A stretch of DNA of 64,000 nucleotides from Astropecten irregularis (GCA_963971285.1 OZ020255.1:17690931-17754930); one strand, 5' to 3'; counted from the first letter of the stretch, positions 11,542-23,057 are shown. Notes: a model not told the origin generated them from the sequence alone. Numbers and translations are program-made.

Positions 11542-11787
11542 TAGAGCGTTTACGAAACGGAGGCTCAGGCTCGGGCTCAGGCTCCAGCTCTGACACCCAT
11601 GCTGAAAATATGGGTTGTGGTTTTTCATTGAAGCTGAAGCTCTGTTTTCCTTTTCAAACCAGAGAATCTACTTCCGAACTGCTGATAAAAGCCTCTATTT
11701 TGATTTCATTATTTCAGAATGGATTCACATGAAAATGGAGCCGGAGCCTGAGACGAAGCCAGAGCTTCCGTTTCGTAAACGCCCATA
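11542..11787. mobile_element. MITE with TAGAGCGTTTACGAAACGG ends
   Basis: Inverted ends TAGAGCGTTTACGAAACGGA and TTTCGTAAACGCCCAT, with GGCTCAGGCTC / GGAGCCTGAG subterminal repeats. Same family as 7967-8190 and 24222-24460. Confidence 0.8.
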
Positions 11788-12171
11788 GTGTGTGTTGACC
11801 GTAAAATGGCGCGATAATGTCGATCGATTTATCCCCCATGATTTTATGGACGGTGCAATTATAGCCTTGAAAACACAGCATAAAAGATGCATGTGTGATA
11901 GTTGTTATTATTTGCGTGTAGGTGACAAAATTATCTTTACTGCTTCAAAGTTGATAGCTGAGAGTCGTCAGATCAGTATACGATACAGACTGCACGAGGC
12001 GACATAACTTGATGATACGTAAGACCTTCCCTTCAAAATACGCTAATTTCTGAGGACTGTCGAATCGAGGACCTAGCTGCGTGACGTTTAAAAATTTTGC
12101 AGAATCTCACCGCAAGATTCAGTCTAAACATTCCAGATAAAAGCTAGTGTTATATCACCATAGTGATCGAC

Positions 12172-12915
12172 ATGAAATTCCTGGTGAGTTTCACCTCAGT
12201 TGTGAGTTTGTTTTTATCAGGGATCATCCCAACGGCACTTGGCTTGAACGTAAGTTCCAGATGGACCCAATGGGGCAACTCTTTTTACAGAATGCAACCT
12301 TGTGGTACAGAGAAACTTTACCGCCCCGATGCTGTTGAGTGTTGTATGAAACACTGTGCATACTTGGCCGTGCCTTCTTCTCAGTCGGAGAACGATTTCA
12401 TGTTTGCGTTGTTCAACACATCAACTTTACGGGATGGTTTGTGGATTGGCTGCACTGGGGATGGAAACGGCACGTGGAGTTGCGCCGAAGGAGAAGACCG
12501 AGTCGATACCCAGTATAGATACTGGTCACCCCGGCTCGATGAGAGGAAATGGGGAGTGTGTGCAGTCATGACCGTGTATGGCGGGGCACCCGAAGATGGA
12601 CAATGGTACGGATTCATACCTTCTAAATGCGATGGTTTATTGAAGAACTACATGTGCGAGAAGTTAATAGTTTCCCGCCCTGACGTATGCACCGGAGCTG
12701 CAGCCGATCAGCAGTGCCTATCTGCCAAGCTCATCGAAGCACTGGAATCCAAGCATCTCTCTAAAGTGGCGATGCAAGGACAGTCCGCGTACAGCATCAC
12801 TCAAGATTCACAACCTCATAATGGACGCTACAAAATGACCGTCAAATCTACTGACGTCAGAGAGGGTGGAATGAAGGTGGTGTCCCATGATATCGCCGTC
12901 GATTTCTGTAACTGA
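12172..12915 (+). CDS. Secreted C-type-lectin-like protein, A-type copy 1
   Basis: Single-exon gene, 247 aa. Residues 1-24 form a signal peptide (MKFLVSF, hydrophobic VVSLFLSGIIP, ending ALG), so the product is secreted. Residues about 31-164 form a C-type-lectin-like domain: WTQWGNSFY, C44, C57-C58, C62, the WIGC motif (91-94), NGTWSC (N-glycosylation site), C130, C153 and C162. No EPN/QPD or WND triplet is visible, so classical calcium-dependent sugar binding is doubtful. Residues 173-246 are a conserved C-terminal extension (C173, C182, C246) that I do not recognise. The start is the ATG at 12172; the codon three upstream, ATG in the 23.1 kb paralogue, is GTG here. A changed base makes TGA after FCN, where the 23.1 and 30.9 kb paralogues continue for three more codons. 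A role in immune or pathogen recognition is family inference. Confidence 0.9.
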   Translation: MKFLVSFTSVVSLFLSGIIPTALGLNVSSRWTQWGNSFYRMQPCGTEKLYRPDAVECCMKHCAYLAVPSSQSENDFMFALFNTSTLRDGLWIGCTGDGNGTWSCAEGEDRVDTQYRYWSPRLDERKWGVCAVMTVYGGAPEDGQWYGFIPSKCDGLLKNYMCEKLIVSRPDVCTGAAADQQCLSAKLIEALESKHLSKVAMQGQSAYSITQDSQPHNGRYKMTVKSTDVREGGMKVVSHDIAVDFCN

Positions 12916-13241
12916 GAAGGCAACTATATTTCATCTTGAATTCATGAAATCACGGAGCAGTGTGCAGATTATTCAAGTGTTTCACTGTTACGGTGCAGTA
13001 GACGTTAAGCCTATACGTTCATGGGCGAACTTGCACACTCTTATATACATTTTCAGAGTACATGTAAATAACTTATAAAAGGTCGTCGTAATTGTTCGAC
13101 AAGTGACGTGGTAACTTACGACAGCACGCTCGGTATTTACTTATAGGCCTACAGTATTGTCAAAACATATTGTCATGATACGATTTGTCATGCAGCTCTG
13201 AGCATGAGGTACAGATACATGTAATTCGGAACTTATAGGTA

Positions 13242-13682
13242 TACGGAGCTCCACGAGTGCCAATCCACTTATCCAGATAACCACATAATTTATCCCACCA
13301 AGTCGACTTATTTAATATTCGCCCTAAAAGTCGATTTATCAAGATAATTCGTACAAGATGACTTAGTGAAAACTAAGAAGTCGACATATCCTGATAATTT
13401 ATCTCGCCAAGACGACTTACTGAAAGAAGGAAGTCAACTTGACCACTAGTTTACCTTGTAAAGTCGTCTTAATAAAACTGAGATTATTTAGGATTTTTTT
13501 AAATGCAAGTTTGTTGACTTGGCCAGATCAATTAGCAGGATAAGTCGACTTTTCGTTTTGCCTAAAAGTCAACTTATTGAGATAATGACTGACACAAGAC
13601 GACTTTAACCACTCCTAAAGTCGACTTAGATCAATATTACGTGGTAATCTGGATAAGTGGAATGGCATTCATGGAGCTCCGT
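13242..13682. mobile_element. Foldback MITE with repeated AAGTCGACTTA motif
   Basis: Ends ACGGAGCTCCACGAGTGCCA and TGGCATTCATGGAGCTCCGT, extended by CCACTTATCCAGATAACCAC / GTGGTAATCTGGATAAGTGG. The interior carries many variants of the palindromic word AAGTCGACTTA in both orientations. It lies in the 3' flank of the first lectin gene. Confidence 0.82.
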
Positions 13683-13689
13683 AATTTTA

Positions 13690-15364
13690 TAATCTGTTGT
13701 ATCGCCCTTTCCTGCTCTCAAATAATGGAAAGTGTTTCTTCTTTCGAACTTCACGTCAATGAAGTTAACAAAGTTTCAAAACTCGCAAGAAGATGTATGT
13801 ACATAGATTGCATTTTATTACTATAACAAAATGTCGCCAGAAAAAAAGGGAGGGGGACTCACAGAAGCATTAATATTGTCAGCGAGATAAAACTGCTGTC
13901 TTGACATTTTTGCTGTATTGACATGCAGATGGTTCGATGCAGTGACCGCTGATATGATGTGCATACTATTATTCTGTACAACTATTTACAACTGTGCATA
14001 CAGCAATAGGGGCCGTCCATAAAGTACGTACGCACGAAATGCCGACTTTTTTGACCCCCCCTCCCCCTCTGTACGCAAGGCGTACGCAATGGTCCCAACC
14101 CCCCCCCCTCCCCCCCTGTACGCATACGCATTTCACATTAGGTTTTTCACTTCTCGTGGTACCTTGCTTTAGCATCATTAATATGTCACAATAATCCGGG
14201 CCGGTACCGTTATTGGGACGTCAATTTCAAATTTTGAAATGAATGACTAAAGCCTTACAGGTTTTTATACATTTACAGATGTATTTTACTATTTATCATC
14301 ACATTGAATAAGAAAAGAAGGAAAAAACAAATAAATCCTAGTGCTTTTTCTCGTTTGTTTCCCTCTCTTTTCGCGTGAAATTATTATGCCAATTTTTCGT
14401 TTGCGTACGGTACGCATTGGCCTGAACCCCCCCCTCCCCCCCTGTACGCATGGCGTACGCATCGGTAACAACCCCCCCTCCCCCCCTCCGTGCGTACGTA
14501 CTTTATGGACGGCCCCATAGGTCTCAGGTAAATCGAATTGTTTATAACATAATTTTAAGTCGAACCTTATTCCTCCGCACGGATGTTTGAGTCATAACAA
14601 CGCTGGTTTTAACGTCTAGCCCTACATGTATTTACAAATTTGATAAATTGTACAACTCGGTAATTGTAGCAAATCTTGCTACAACAAAAAATTACTTACA
14701 CGTCTGTATAAATTACAAGTGGATAGTCTATAGTAAAGGAAGTTTGTGATTTCAAAACAGTTTGTTTGTAAAAATGTTCTTTTGGTAAAAATGTATTTGG
14801 TCATAATGTTTTGTAGCAGAGTTTTAACCCAAGCACATTTTTTAGGCTCTTTTCTAAAAGTCTGATTATTGTTGCTTTCATGTGTTGAATTTGTAAGAGT
14901 TTCTTGATACCCCTCCGGCGCTTTTGTCATGTTTGACGTAGCCGGTGGGTTTGGGTTATGTATAAAAACAAAAAGACAAAAAAAAGTATTTTAACTTAAA
15001 AAATCGAACTTTTACTTCATTGATGTTTTTTAACTGATAGTAATTCATTAGGCTTTTAGTGAGGAGGACCCAGCATTTGAGTTTTGCCTGGATCTTTCTC
15101 AGAGGCTACAGAAGAATGCAGCTAGCTATTAGACTGAAGCATCTGACCCTTTTAAATCTTGACATTGTGTACACGGAAAAATTGCAAATTCTCGGAAATT
15201 CTCTGGACCGACCATCGACCCCCAAAATTAAAAAAAGGGAGTCCAGCGCCCTATAGTTTATACTGGGTCTACTGTACGTGTATGACATCTTTTATATTGT
15301 GACTGAACGTGCATGTAGCAATATCGAGTGTAACTTTAATCCTGCACAAGATGAATAAAACAAA
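13690..15364 (+). repeat. Lectin 3' flank duplicon, copy 1
   Basis: Homologous to 24505-25640, 27397-28875 and 31805-33250. Shared anchors are CAAATAATG.AAAGTGTTTC, GATTGCATTTTATT, GATGCAGTGACCG, CTCCGCACGGATGTTTGAG and GAGTCCAGCGCCC. This copy carries an extra MITE (14009-14516) and is cut at its right end by the LINE. It lacks the CTGGGGCCAATTTC MITE found in the last two copies. Confidence 0.85.
14009..14516. mobile_element. MITE with GGGGCCGTCCATAAAGTACG ends
   Basis: Perfect-looking inverted ends: GGGGCCGTCCATAAAGTACG at the left, and CGTACTTTATGGACGGCCCC at the right. Subterminal C-rich and GTACGCA repeats. Flanked by ATA on both sides, a possible 3-bp target duplication. Absent from the equivalent place in the other three 3' flank duplicons. 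Confidence 0.85.
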
Positions 15365-17188
15365 TATATAAATAAAAATATATTTATATCGACGTCCCCA
15401 ACATTGATCAATCGAAGTCACTCCAAATAGCTGATGCTGTCAACAGGCAATCCGTACAGGTTGCCAGTGATATCCCCCCCACTAGATCGGACCAACCCAC
15501 CTGCTTACCTTGGAGGGCCTCCCCCATCAGTCCAACCGTGGGAAGTGATGAAGGAGCTGGAACGAGTGAAAGCCGGAAAATCAGCTGGTCCTGATGGAGC
15601 GCCTGCACGCTTGATTAAAACGTTTGCATTTGAACTTGCAAGCCCGCTGACTACCATCTTGAACTGTTCATTTGCAAATAGTGAAGTTCCAAACAGATGG
15701 AAAAGAGCAATTGTGGTCCCCATCAAAGGAAAAACCCGCAAGAATAGACAAACTCAGAGCAAAAGCCCTCACTGACCATTTTGTTAAGATAGCCGAGCTA
15801 TTTATCACTAAGTGGCTTATGTCAGACATCTCAACTAAATTAGATCCTAAACAATTTGGCTGCAGATCCGGCAGGTCTACAATCCATTGCCTTGTTGACA
15901 TGGTAAATTTCTTGGTTAAAGGTACAGACAAATTAGGCACTGCCTCCACCCTAGTAACAACTGACTTTTCAAAAGCTTTTGACAGGACGGTCGACCACAA
16001 TGCTGTTATTACCAAACTCATTGATCTTGTTTCAGATCTGTCCATCGTACCCTGGATTGTTAGCTTCCTCACCGACCGCTCACAGTGTGTTCGCTACCAG
16101 GGTGTCACATCCGACTGGTTGCCTGTTGAGGCTGGTGTGCCCCAGGGCACCCGACTGGGCCCTGTCCTCTTTTTGGTTCTTATAAACGATGCACTGACCT
16201 CATCCAATCTACAACACTGGAAATATGTAGATGATATGAGCGTCGCAGAAACAATTTTACGAGGAGCACAGAGTATGATCCAGGGTTCTTTGGACGATCT
16301 TCAATAAATGAAACGTGATGCGAGTCTATTTTGGCAGATCCCAGCTCCCCCTGTGCACAGTGCGACTTGGCGACCAAACGCTCACTGAGGTTCAAACAGT
16401 TAAAGTCCTTGGCGTACTGTTGCAGTCTGACCTGAAATGGAAAGACCAAGTGAATAGTATGCTTGCTCAAGCTAATAAGAGGCTGTATATGCTCAGGTCA
16501 CTTAAGAAATTCAATCTCAGATGGGAAGACTTACTAACTGTCTACTTAGGATATGTTAGACCTGTGGTAGAGTACTGCTCCCCAGTTTGGCACCCGGTTC
16601 TAACTACTTAACAACGCAGCCAATTAGAAAGAATCCAGAAACGAGCCCTCAGAATCATACTTGGACGGCAATACATAACATACGAAAATGCCCTCCAGTT
16701 AAGCAATCTCCAGTCTCTCAATACAAGAAGAGATGAATTGTACATGAGGTTCGCAAAATCTTTGTTAAAATCACCTCACTTCAGGAATTGGCTGCCTGCT
16801 CCTACACAAAACATATATTCTGGTTCATTGAGAAGAGTTGCCCCAATCACCAGTATCAGATGCAGAACCAACAGGTACAAAAACAGCCCTATTCCATTCC
16901 TTGTCAATTTAATTAACGATATGTAATGTATGTAATGTGGTTACTGGGGACTTTCTACTCTCTCAGTTCTTAAGTAAATGTTCAGCCTAAGCCCTAAATT
17001 CCACTATTCAATAGATGTGTATTATGTATTATGTAATTATTACTTCATGTTCATGTATATGTATATAGTGGCTTTAACAGTTTTCCATGCAATTCAGCCG
17101 TTGGCTGCGAATGGATGCTATTATCACTATTGTCTTTTTGTCTTAAATTTTGGTAGTTATGAAATAAACCATTCAATCAATCAATCAA
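15365..17188 (+). mobile_element. Decayed LINE (non-LTR retrotransposon), Jockey/CR1-like, reverse transcriptase remnants
   Basis: Reverse-transcriptase pieces in several frames: 15434-15775 (KAGKSAGPDG... then RWKRAIVVPI), 15672-16307 (TDFSKAFDRTVDH, GVPQGTRLGPVLFL, and YVDDM at the catalytic FADD/YADD position), 16315-16611 (VKVLGVLLQSDLKWKDQV, GYVRPVVEYCSPVWHP), and a C-terminal part to 16926. At least two frameshifts and stops break it. No endonuclease domain is seen, so it is 5'-truncated. The 3' end is a short TCAA-type tandem (ATTCAATCAATCAATCAAAC). The clade is inferred from the tail and the RT motifs. It is inserted into lectin 3' flank duplicon 1, whose sequence resumes at about 17189. 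Confidence 0.9.
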
Positions 17189-17261
17189 ACAAATTCAGAA
17201 AATTGCAAATTATAATTCGTGCTGTGCATCTCACAAGATGATGGTCATCATGATGGTAGGA

Positions 17262-17495
17262 GAACTTGCTTGGCAGCCTGCAAGCATAGAGGGCGCACTC
17301 TTCATCTAGGAGTGCCTCCTGAAACAGCTGATTGTAGTGTCTGCATTTTGTGGGGGAAACATATGGCGATGAGAGTAATTACCAGTGCCACAGTGCGAAA
17401 GAATCATCATCAAAGAAACTTGAGTTTCGTATAAGAAACAATCATTGCATTCCACCAGATTCATATCTTCAGAGCTGAAAATGAACAGCAACCTA
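17262..17495 (-). pseudogene. TROAP: Displaced fragment of TROAP penultimate exon plus splice acceptor
   Basis: About 234 bp closely matching 35012-35245 of the TROAP gene 18 kb away: 85 bp of the exon (encoding DEECALYACRLPSKFSY), its AG acceptor and the upstream intron sequence. One base is missing just inside the exon (ACACTACAATCAG against ACACTACCAATCAG), which shifts the frame into a TAG within about ten codons. The rest of the exon and gene is absent. It is a dead duplicated piece lodged in the lectin locus. Confidence 0.88.
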
Positions 17496-17907
17496 CGGAC
17501 CTCTAGAGGTGCCATCCGACTTGTTGAGATCCTAAGATGAATTATCTCAGGATGACGACATATTCGCTACCAACTTTGCCAACTTCGCTTTAATTTGCTG
17601 CTTGCTCCATCCAAAAGCTACCAGCCTCATTTCATGTGCGCTGTGACTGTCTTCCTATTACTATCCGTATGTCACTGTACAATATAAAATACGTATGCTC
17701 TCATGCATGACTTATAATTAGGTCAGTATTGTGGAAGGAGACAATACCTCTTCTCCTTGTACTTCTCCTTGTTCGAACGCTCATTTGTAAATATTTTTTG
17801 CACAAAATACATCAATTTTATATCAGGATGCACTTACAGGCGACACATGACTTATAAATGCGTAACCAATCAACCAATTTGTAGATTGCTGCAATAATGG
17901 GCATTGT

Positions 17908-18230
17908 TAAAGGTACAATACATGATTGGTAAAGGTCACAGGACAGCACTCATACCGTCGATCAAATATTATACATGATATAAAAAACCTGTGAAAGTTT
18001 GGGCTCAATCGGACATCTGAGTCACGAGAAAATAGCGAAACTAAACGACTACATTTTTCTTATAAAACATGAAGAATGGTTTTGATCTTACCCCGAGATC
18101 AAAGGCTGTTTTCGGTCTTTGTTTTACTAATTTCTGGATAAATACAGCATTTCGGGTGGAATTATTTTCACGGTATGTTTCTACCACCACAATCTTCATA
18201 CCCTGAGTAAAAGGAACAACCCAAGTGAGG
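17908..18230. mobile_element. TTAA-type MITE (family 2), copy upstream of the second lectin gene
   Basis: Starts TTAAAGGTACAATACATGATTGG and carries the inverted GGTATGTTTCTACCACCAC and CATACCCTGAGTAAAAGG blocks of the family. It interrupts the B-type upstream region, which is continuous around 30.5 kb. The right boundary is uncertain; a further 220 bp to about 18450 is also absent from the other copies. Confidence 0.6.
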
Positions 18231-19006
18231 GTGTCATTTATGTTTGTTCCAAAAATCGTTCGGACGAACGATCTTTGATGGAAAAGACACTCAAATCTTG
18301 ATTTCATTGAAAAACCCAGCATCTGATGAACCAAGATTTCACATGGTGACTGTTTGCACTGTTTACGAACTGTTGAGTCCATTTTCTGTCTCAAACTCAA
18401 TAATTTGTTTGGAGGCCTTGCGAATCCTATATGCTCCCTTTAACTTAAAACCGAGCCTGGTGCGGGGGACCCGGGAACACAGCGCTGCTCGAGCCATCGG
18501 GGGGTAGTTACAGGTATACCTCAGCCGCAGTAGTGTGGACACGTCCTCAGACCTGGGGGGGTTGATCTTGTATCTGGGTCTTGCTCCCATATACGTGTGT
18601 GCACAAAATAATTTTTTATATATATAAAAAGTGAAAACCTGAGTTAGGGGGATTGCAACCCCCCCCCCCCCCCGTGATCTACGCCCATGCTCAGCCGGCT
18701 CAGAATTACTGATGAGGAAGTCTTTGAGCTACGCCGCACATTAATTGCTTGAAAATTGGAGCGAGTGATGGTATATTAATTAGTGATGTGTAAGTTGTAC
18801 TATAGACTGTCAAACGCCCTTCAGTCGCCACTCACATATCTCGAGCGAAACCACTCCCCCCGAAGCAGGACCTGACGTAACTCGTCACACTCTCCACTCT
18901 CTATATCTCTAGATCATTTCAATTTGCAGTTTTCAGAGCATACTGGGCCTCTTCTCCACCAAAACCCTGCCTGTCAGTTCACGAGAAAAAAAAACCTCCC
19001 AAAAAC

Positions 19007-19762
19007 ATGGCCAGCTTCAAATTCCTGGTGTGTTTCACCTCAGCTTCGAGCTTGTTTCTGTCAGGGATCAGCCCAACTGCAATTGGAATGAACTTGACTG
19101 GATGGACCCAATGGGGTAACTCTCTTTACAGAATGCAACCCTGTGGAACAGACTACCTAAACTACCCCGATGCCGTTGAGTGTTGTAAGAAACACTGTGC
19201 ATACATGGCCGTACCTTCTTCTCAGTCGGAGAACGATTTCATGTTTGCGCTGCGTGACGCATCAAATCCCGACAAGGGTATGTGGATTGGCTGCACTGGG
19301 GATGGAAACGGCACGTGGAGTTGCGTCGAAGGAGAAGACCGAGTCGATACCCACATTACCCAGTACAGAAACTGGTCACCGTCGACTGATTTGGCATCCG
19401 GAATGTGCTCAGTCATTACCCAAAAAGGCAATATGGAGGAAAATGGACAGTGGAAAGCCTCCCCGTCTTGCGATACTCCGTTAAAGTCCTACATGTGCGA
19501 GAAGTTAGTTCAGTCCCGCCCTGACGTATGCACCGGAGCTGCAGCCGATCAGCAGTGCCTATCTGCCAAGCTCATCGAAGCACTGGAATCCAAGCATCTC
19601 TCCAAAGTGGCGATGCAAGGACAGTCCGTGTACAGCATCACTCAAGATTCACAAGCTCAGAATAGAGACTACAAAATGACCGTCAAATCTACTGATGTCA
19701 GAGAGGGTGGAATGAAGGTGGTGTCCAAAAATATCGCCGTCGATTTCTGCTCAGGCAACTAG
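19007..19762 (+). CDS. Secreted C-type-lectin-like protein, B-type copy 1
   Basis: Single-exon gene, 251 aa, starting MASFKFLVCF with a signal peptide ending near TAIG. The C-type-lectin-like domain follows the first lectin gene: WTQWGNSLY, ECCKKHCAY, SSQSENDFMFAL, WIGCTGDGNGTWSC and YMCEK. It has the longest internal loop of the four (VDTHITQYRNWSPSTDLASG, then QKGNMEENGQW). The C-terminal extension is almost identical to the other paralogues and ends DFCSGN. The ATG is preceded by AAAAAC and is the first in-frame ATG. The 5' flank (CTCTATATCTCTAGATCA ... CAGAGCATACTGGGCCTC) is shared only with the 30.9 kb gene. The same reservations about calcium and sugar binding apply: no EPN/QPD motif is seen. 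Confidence 0.9.
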   Translation: MASFKFLVCFTSASSLFLSGISPTAIGMNLTGWTQWGNSLYRMQPCGTDYLNYPDAVECCKKHCAYMAVPSSQSENDFMFALRDASNPDKGMWIGCTGDGNGTWSCVEGEDRVDTHITQYRNWSPSTDLASGMCSVITQKGNMEENGQWKASPSCDTPLKSYMCEKLVQSRPDVCTGAAADQQCLSAKLIEALESKHLSKVAMQGQSVYSITQDSQAQNRDYKMTVKSTDVREGGMKVVSKNIAVDFCSGN

Positions 19763-20111
19763 CTTGGCCTGACTGACATAATTGAAATGTCCGTCGGACA
19801 GAATGGCTCAACCTGCTTATACAAAACAGAAAACGTACTTATTTAATAATGTGATGAGATATGCACAGAACTGCAGACTACCACACTAGTGAATCAACTA
19901 TCATTCAACGAACATGTTGTGAAATGACGTCGCATGAGGACTAATAATGAGGGTGACGCTATTTGACATGGTTATATAGCCGTTGCAGAATTATATTTTA
20001 ATTCATACAAAATTATAATTGAAACTGCCTAGGACTGGCTCTAAGAGCATCGTAATATCAAAATATCATAGAAACATTTATATCCACATCAGGACCAGAC
20101 GGTATCACCAG

Positions 20112-20477
20112 TTAAAGGCAAAGTATCATACTTTGGTAAGAAACCAAAACAGAAATTTTCACAGATTTACGTATGACTTTAAGGAATGAAGATGGTGCAG
20201 GTAGAATCATACCGTTAAAATATTTCCGTCTGAAATGGTGTATTTATCCAGAAATTAGTCAAACAACGACCGAAATTCTTTTTGATCTTTTAAAAGATCA
20301 AAAATAAAAGAGAAAAGACTTAAGAAATACTCTGGCCGTTTTTCACGATTTTCTTAAAAAGTGGGCACCGTATGGGACTGAAATTTTCACAGATGACTGT
20401 GAATGTATCTTCCTTTATATTTTTGCCCATGAATCTGTACTTCTTTGATAAAAACCAAAGTATGATACTACCTTTAA
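20112..20477 (+). mobile_element. TTAA-type MITE (family 1)
   Basis: TTAAAGGCAAAGTATCATAC at the left, GTATGATACTACCTTTAA at the right. The centre is the palindrome TTTTTGATCTTTTAAAAGAT. Same family as 33346-33712, 40309-40673, 55327-55659 and 56018-56353. Confidence 0.85.
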
Positions 20478-20608
20478 TGCTACGGATACCGTATACATGG
20501 TATACCGAGATTAAATTTAGCGGATTTTGACAACAAATAATTAGCAACAAATTAATAACATCCCTGATATTCAGGATGAGGTCAGTTGCTTCTTGAAAAT
20601 CCAGCAGT

Positions 20609-20707
20609 CGATTTCACGAAACTTTACGCAGTTGCGTAAGTGCACTTACGCCACAAATTTTGTGGCGTAAGTGCACTTACGCAACTGCGTAAAGTTTCGT
20701 GAAATCG
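20609..20707. mobile_element. Perfect 99-bp palindrome with GATTTCACGAAA ends
   Basis: Two exact 49-bp arms (from CGATTTCACGAAACTTTACG to CACTTACGCCACAAA) around a single T. The flanks share the CAGTCGATTTC/GAAATCGGCCAC terminal look of the other GATTTCA elements in this window. It would extrude as a hairpin or cruciform. Confidence 0.92.
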
Positions 20708-20943
20708 GCCACTGATCCTATAAACCAAACGGAAGAACAATATCAACATTATACCTTATTTGCATTTTGACCGAATCTTATAGTGTCTTAGTAATTGCAT
20801 TGGTGTGATATAAAATATTTTAAAATGTGGATGTCGTGAACAGTTAAAACGTCAATATGTTGTAAAGTGAAACGGATTATAATGATAATGTAGATAATGT
20901 AGCAGCAATTATATATGTATAGAGATGGTACGGATACATACAA

Positions 20944-21385
20944 CTATAGTTTGGTTTCTTATCTAGTGCGAGATGCGATGGTCGCCATGACACATGACAC
21001 ATGACACTTGGGCGCTTTACATTATTCACAGCGTGAAATTAACTATGTACTGTACATGTATATCATGTGCAAGAGTTAGACGGCAAAGAAAGGTGGCGCA
21101 GGAGGGACAGTTTTGTTATGCGATGTATGTTGCATGAATTATTATGTCGTCGTACATCTCAAATCTGCGCACATTTCCTTTGTGTGTTTTTATAGTGGCA
21201 TGATTTTTTTTCTGAATAATCTTTGACGGTTTACGATAATTAGAAATCAACTGAAATGTACACAAAATTGGTTAATAAACAGCGGTCACTGTCGCGAAAA
21301 GCGCAATAACAGTATGTAATTAATGGTTGCGATTCGCCCATAATGTCATGTGTCATGGCGGCCACAAAAATGCGTAAGGACGCTA
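20944..21385. mobile_element. MITE with GCCATGACACATGACA inverted ends, copy 1
   Basis: GGTCGCCATGACACATGACA at the left is matched by TGTCATGTGTCATGGCGGCC at the right. A related copy is at 57663-58182. The outer boundaries are approximate, drawn from the CTATAG edges of the two copies. No transposase. Confidence 0.72.
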
Positions 21386-22009
21386 TTACTTGAAGCTATT
21401 ACGGTTGAGGCAGTGACAGAGCCGAACTCCCCAAGTTCTCGAGTCCCGAGACGAATCGAGCGGCAGTATTCATTTTATAATTCTCTTTACGCATTAATTG
21501 GTCTATAATATAATTATTATCTAATCAATATCACCGTATTATTATCAATCTTATAGGCCTACTGTTAATTTTAGGACAGATTGCAATTTTATTCTTGTCC
21601 ATTTTTTTGTGTGATGTAATAAATATCACTTGTTTGATGTTCTTAAAGTGTACATACATCTGCCTGACAATGTGCTAATTATTGTGTCTGTTGCTGCATG
21701 GTTTCGCCTAGCCCTCAACATCAGAGTCATAATAATTATTCCTTTCTTTTTTGCCGTACGCTTGACGCCAAATATCGAGAAATAGAAAAGAAGGTTCTGT
21801 CATAATACTTCCATCTTTTCTTACAGGAATGGATTCAACTTTATCCCACTTGAAAAAAACAACTCCTTTGAAAAGAAAATTTTCCAAGATTATTAGTTGG
21901 CAAAGATGCGGGTATATGGATAATACCTGCACGGTCACAGTAAGGTAAGTCAAACTTGTCTCCAAGCTTTGGTAAACTTCAAACGTGAAGGTATTTTGCT
22001 AGGAATGGT

Positions 22010-22650
22010 CATGTTGATAGAGAGTTTTGAAAGATGCAGTTTCACCACTAATTGCTCGTTTACCAATCAATGCCCAATTATAACAATATTAAAGATCGCC
22101 GGTATTGACGAATGGGTTTTCTACATAACTGCGCCATAGTGTCCGGGAGTTATGAAAGATGCCGTGTTTCCACTGATTGCGCTTTTTACCTGTGTACGCA
22201 ATTATAGGGACTATTACAATTTTTTTTTTATTAAAGATGGGGTATTGACGCATAGGTTTTCTGCCTCGCTGTGCCAAAGTGGCTGTGAATTTTGGAAGAT
22301 GCGGTGTAAGTTTTACTAATTGCGCTTTTACCAATCAGTGCCCGTAACTATGACGATATCAAAGATGGGGGTATTGACGAATAGGTTTTCTGCCTCGCTG
22401 TGCCAGAGCGGCCATTAGAGAGTTCAGAAAGATGCAGTGTTTCTACTAATTGTGTTTTAATTGTGGGTGTGTTTGTACCCGCCAGTGTATACGCAACTAC
22501 GACAATTACGACAATATTAAAGATGGGGAATATTGACGAAAAGGTTTTCTACATTGCTGCGCCAGAGTTGTTTAATTCCTATGCCTTTTTGACCGTTGGC
22601 CAAAACAACGACTCTTTGAGAAATTCACGCGCACCAATAGAAGTGCCATA
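22010..22650. repeat. Lectin-locus upstream tandem repeat, array 3
   Basis: Four units of the repeat (ATTAAAGAT-like anchors near 22089, 22234, 22369 and 22519), ending with the same CCTTTTTGACCGTTGGCC ... CACGCGCACCAATAG tail as arrays 1 and 2. It lies upstream of the third lectin gene, and the TTTACCGTGAAATGGCGCGA segment follows it, as at 11.8 kb. Confidence 0.82.
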
Positions 22651-23057
22651 GTTATAATGATGCAGTGTTTACCGTGAAATGGCGCGATAATGTCGATCGA
22701 TTTCTCCCTTTGTGATTTTATGGACGGTGCAATTATAGCCTTGAAAACACAGCATAAAAATGTGTGATATTTGTTATTACATACGCGTGCGTGTGGGTGA
22801 CAAAATAATTATCATTACTGCTTCAGAGTTGATAGATGAGAGTCGTTAGATCAGTATACGATAGGCCTACGGACTGCACGAGGCGACATTAGACGACACG
22901 TAAGACTCTCCCTTCAAAATTCGCTCATTTCTAAGGTGGACACAGGACCTGCGTGACGTTTCGATATTTTGCAGAATCTCACACAAGATTCAGTCCTAAA
23001 TTTCCAGATAAAGTGTATAGGCCTATAGGCTTCACGTATTTTGTTCACATCACCATA

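Noticed and set aside
22953..23057. N-terminal extension of the third lectin (MTFRYFAESH...)
   Set aside because: It would displace the signal peptide, and the paralogous 5' region at 12.1 kb does not keep the frame.
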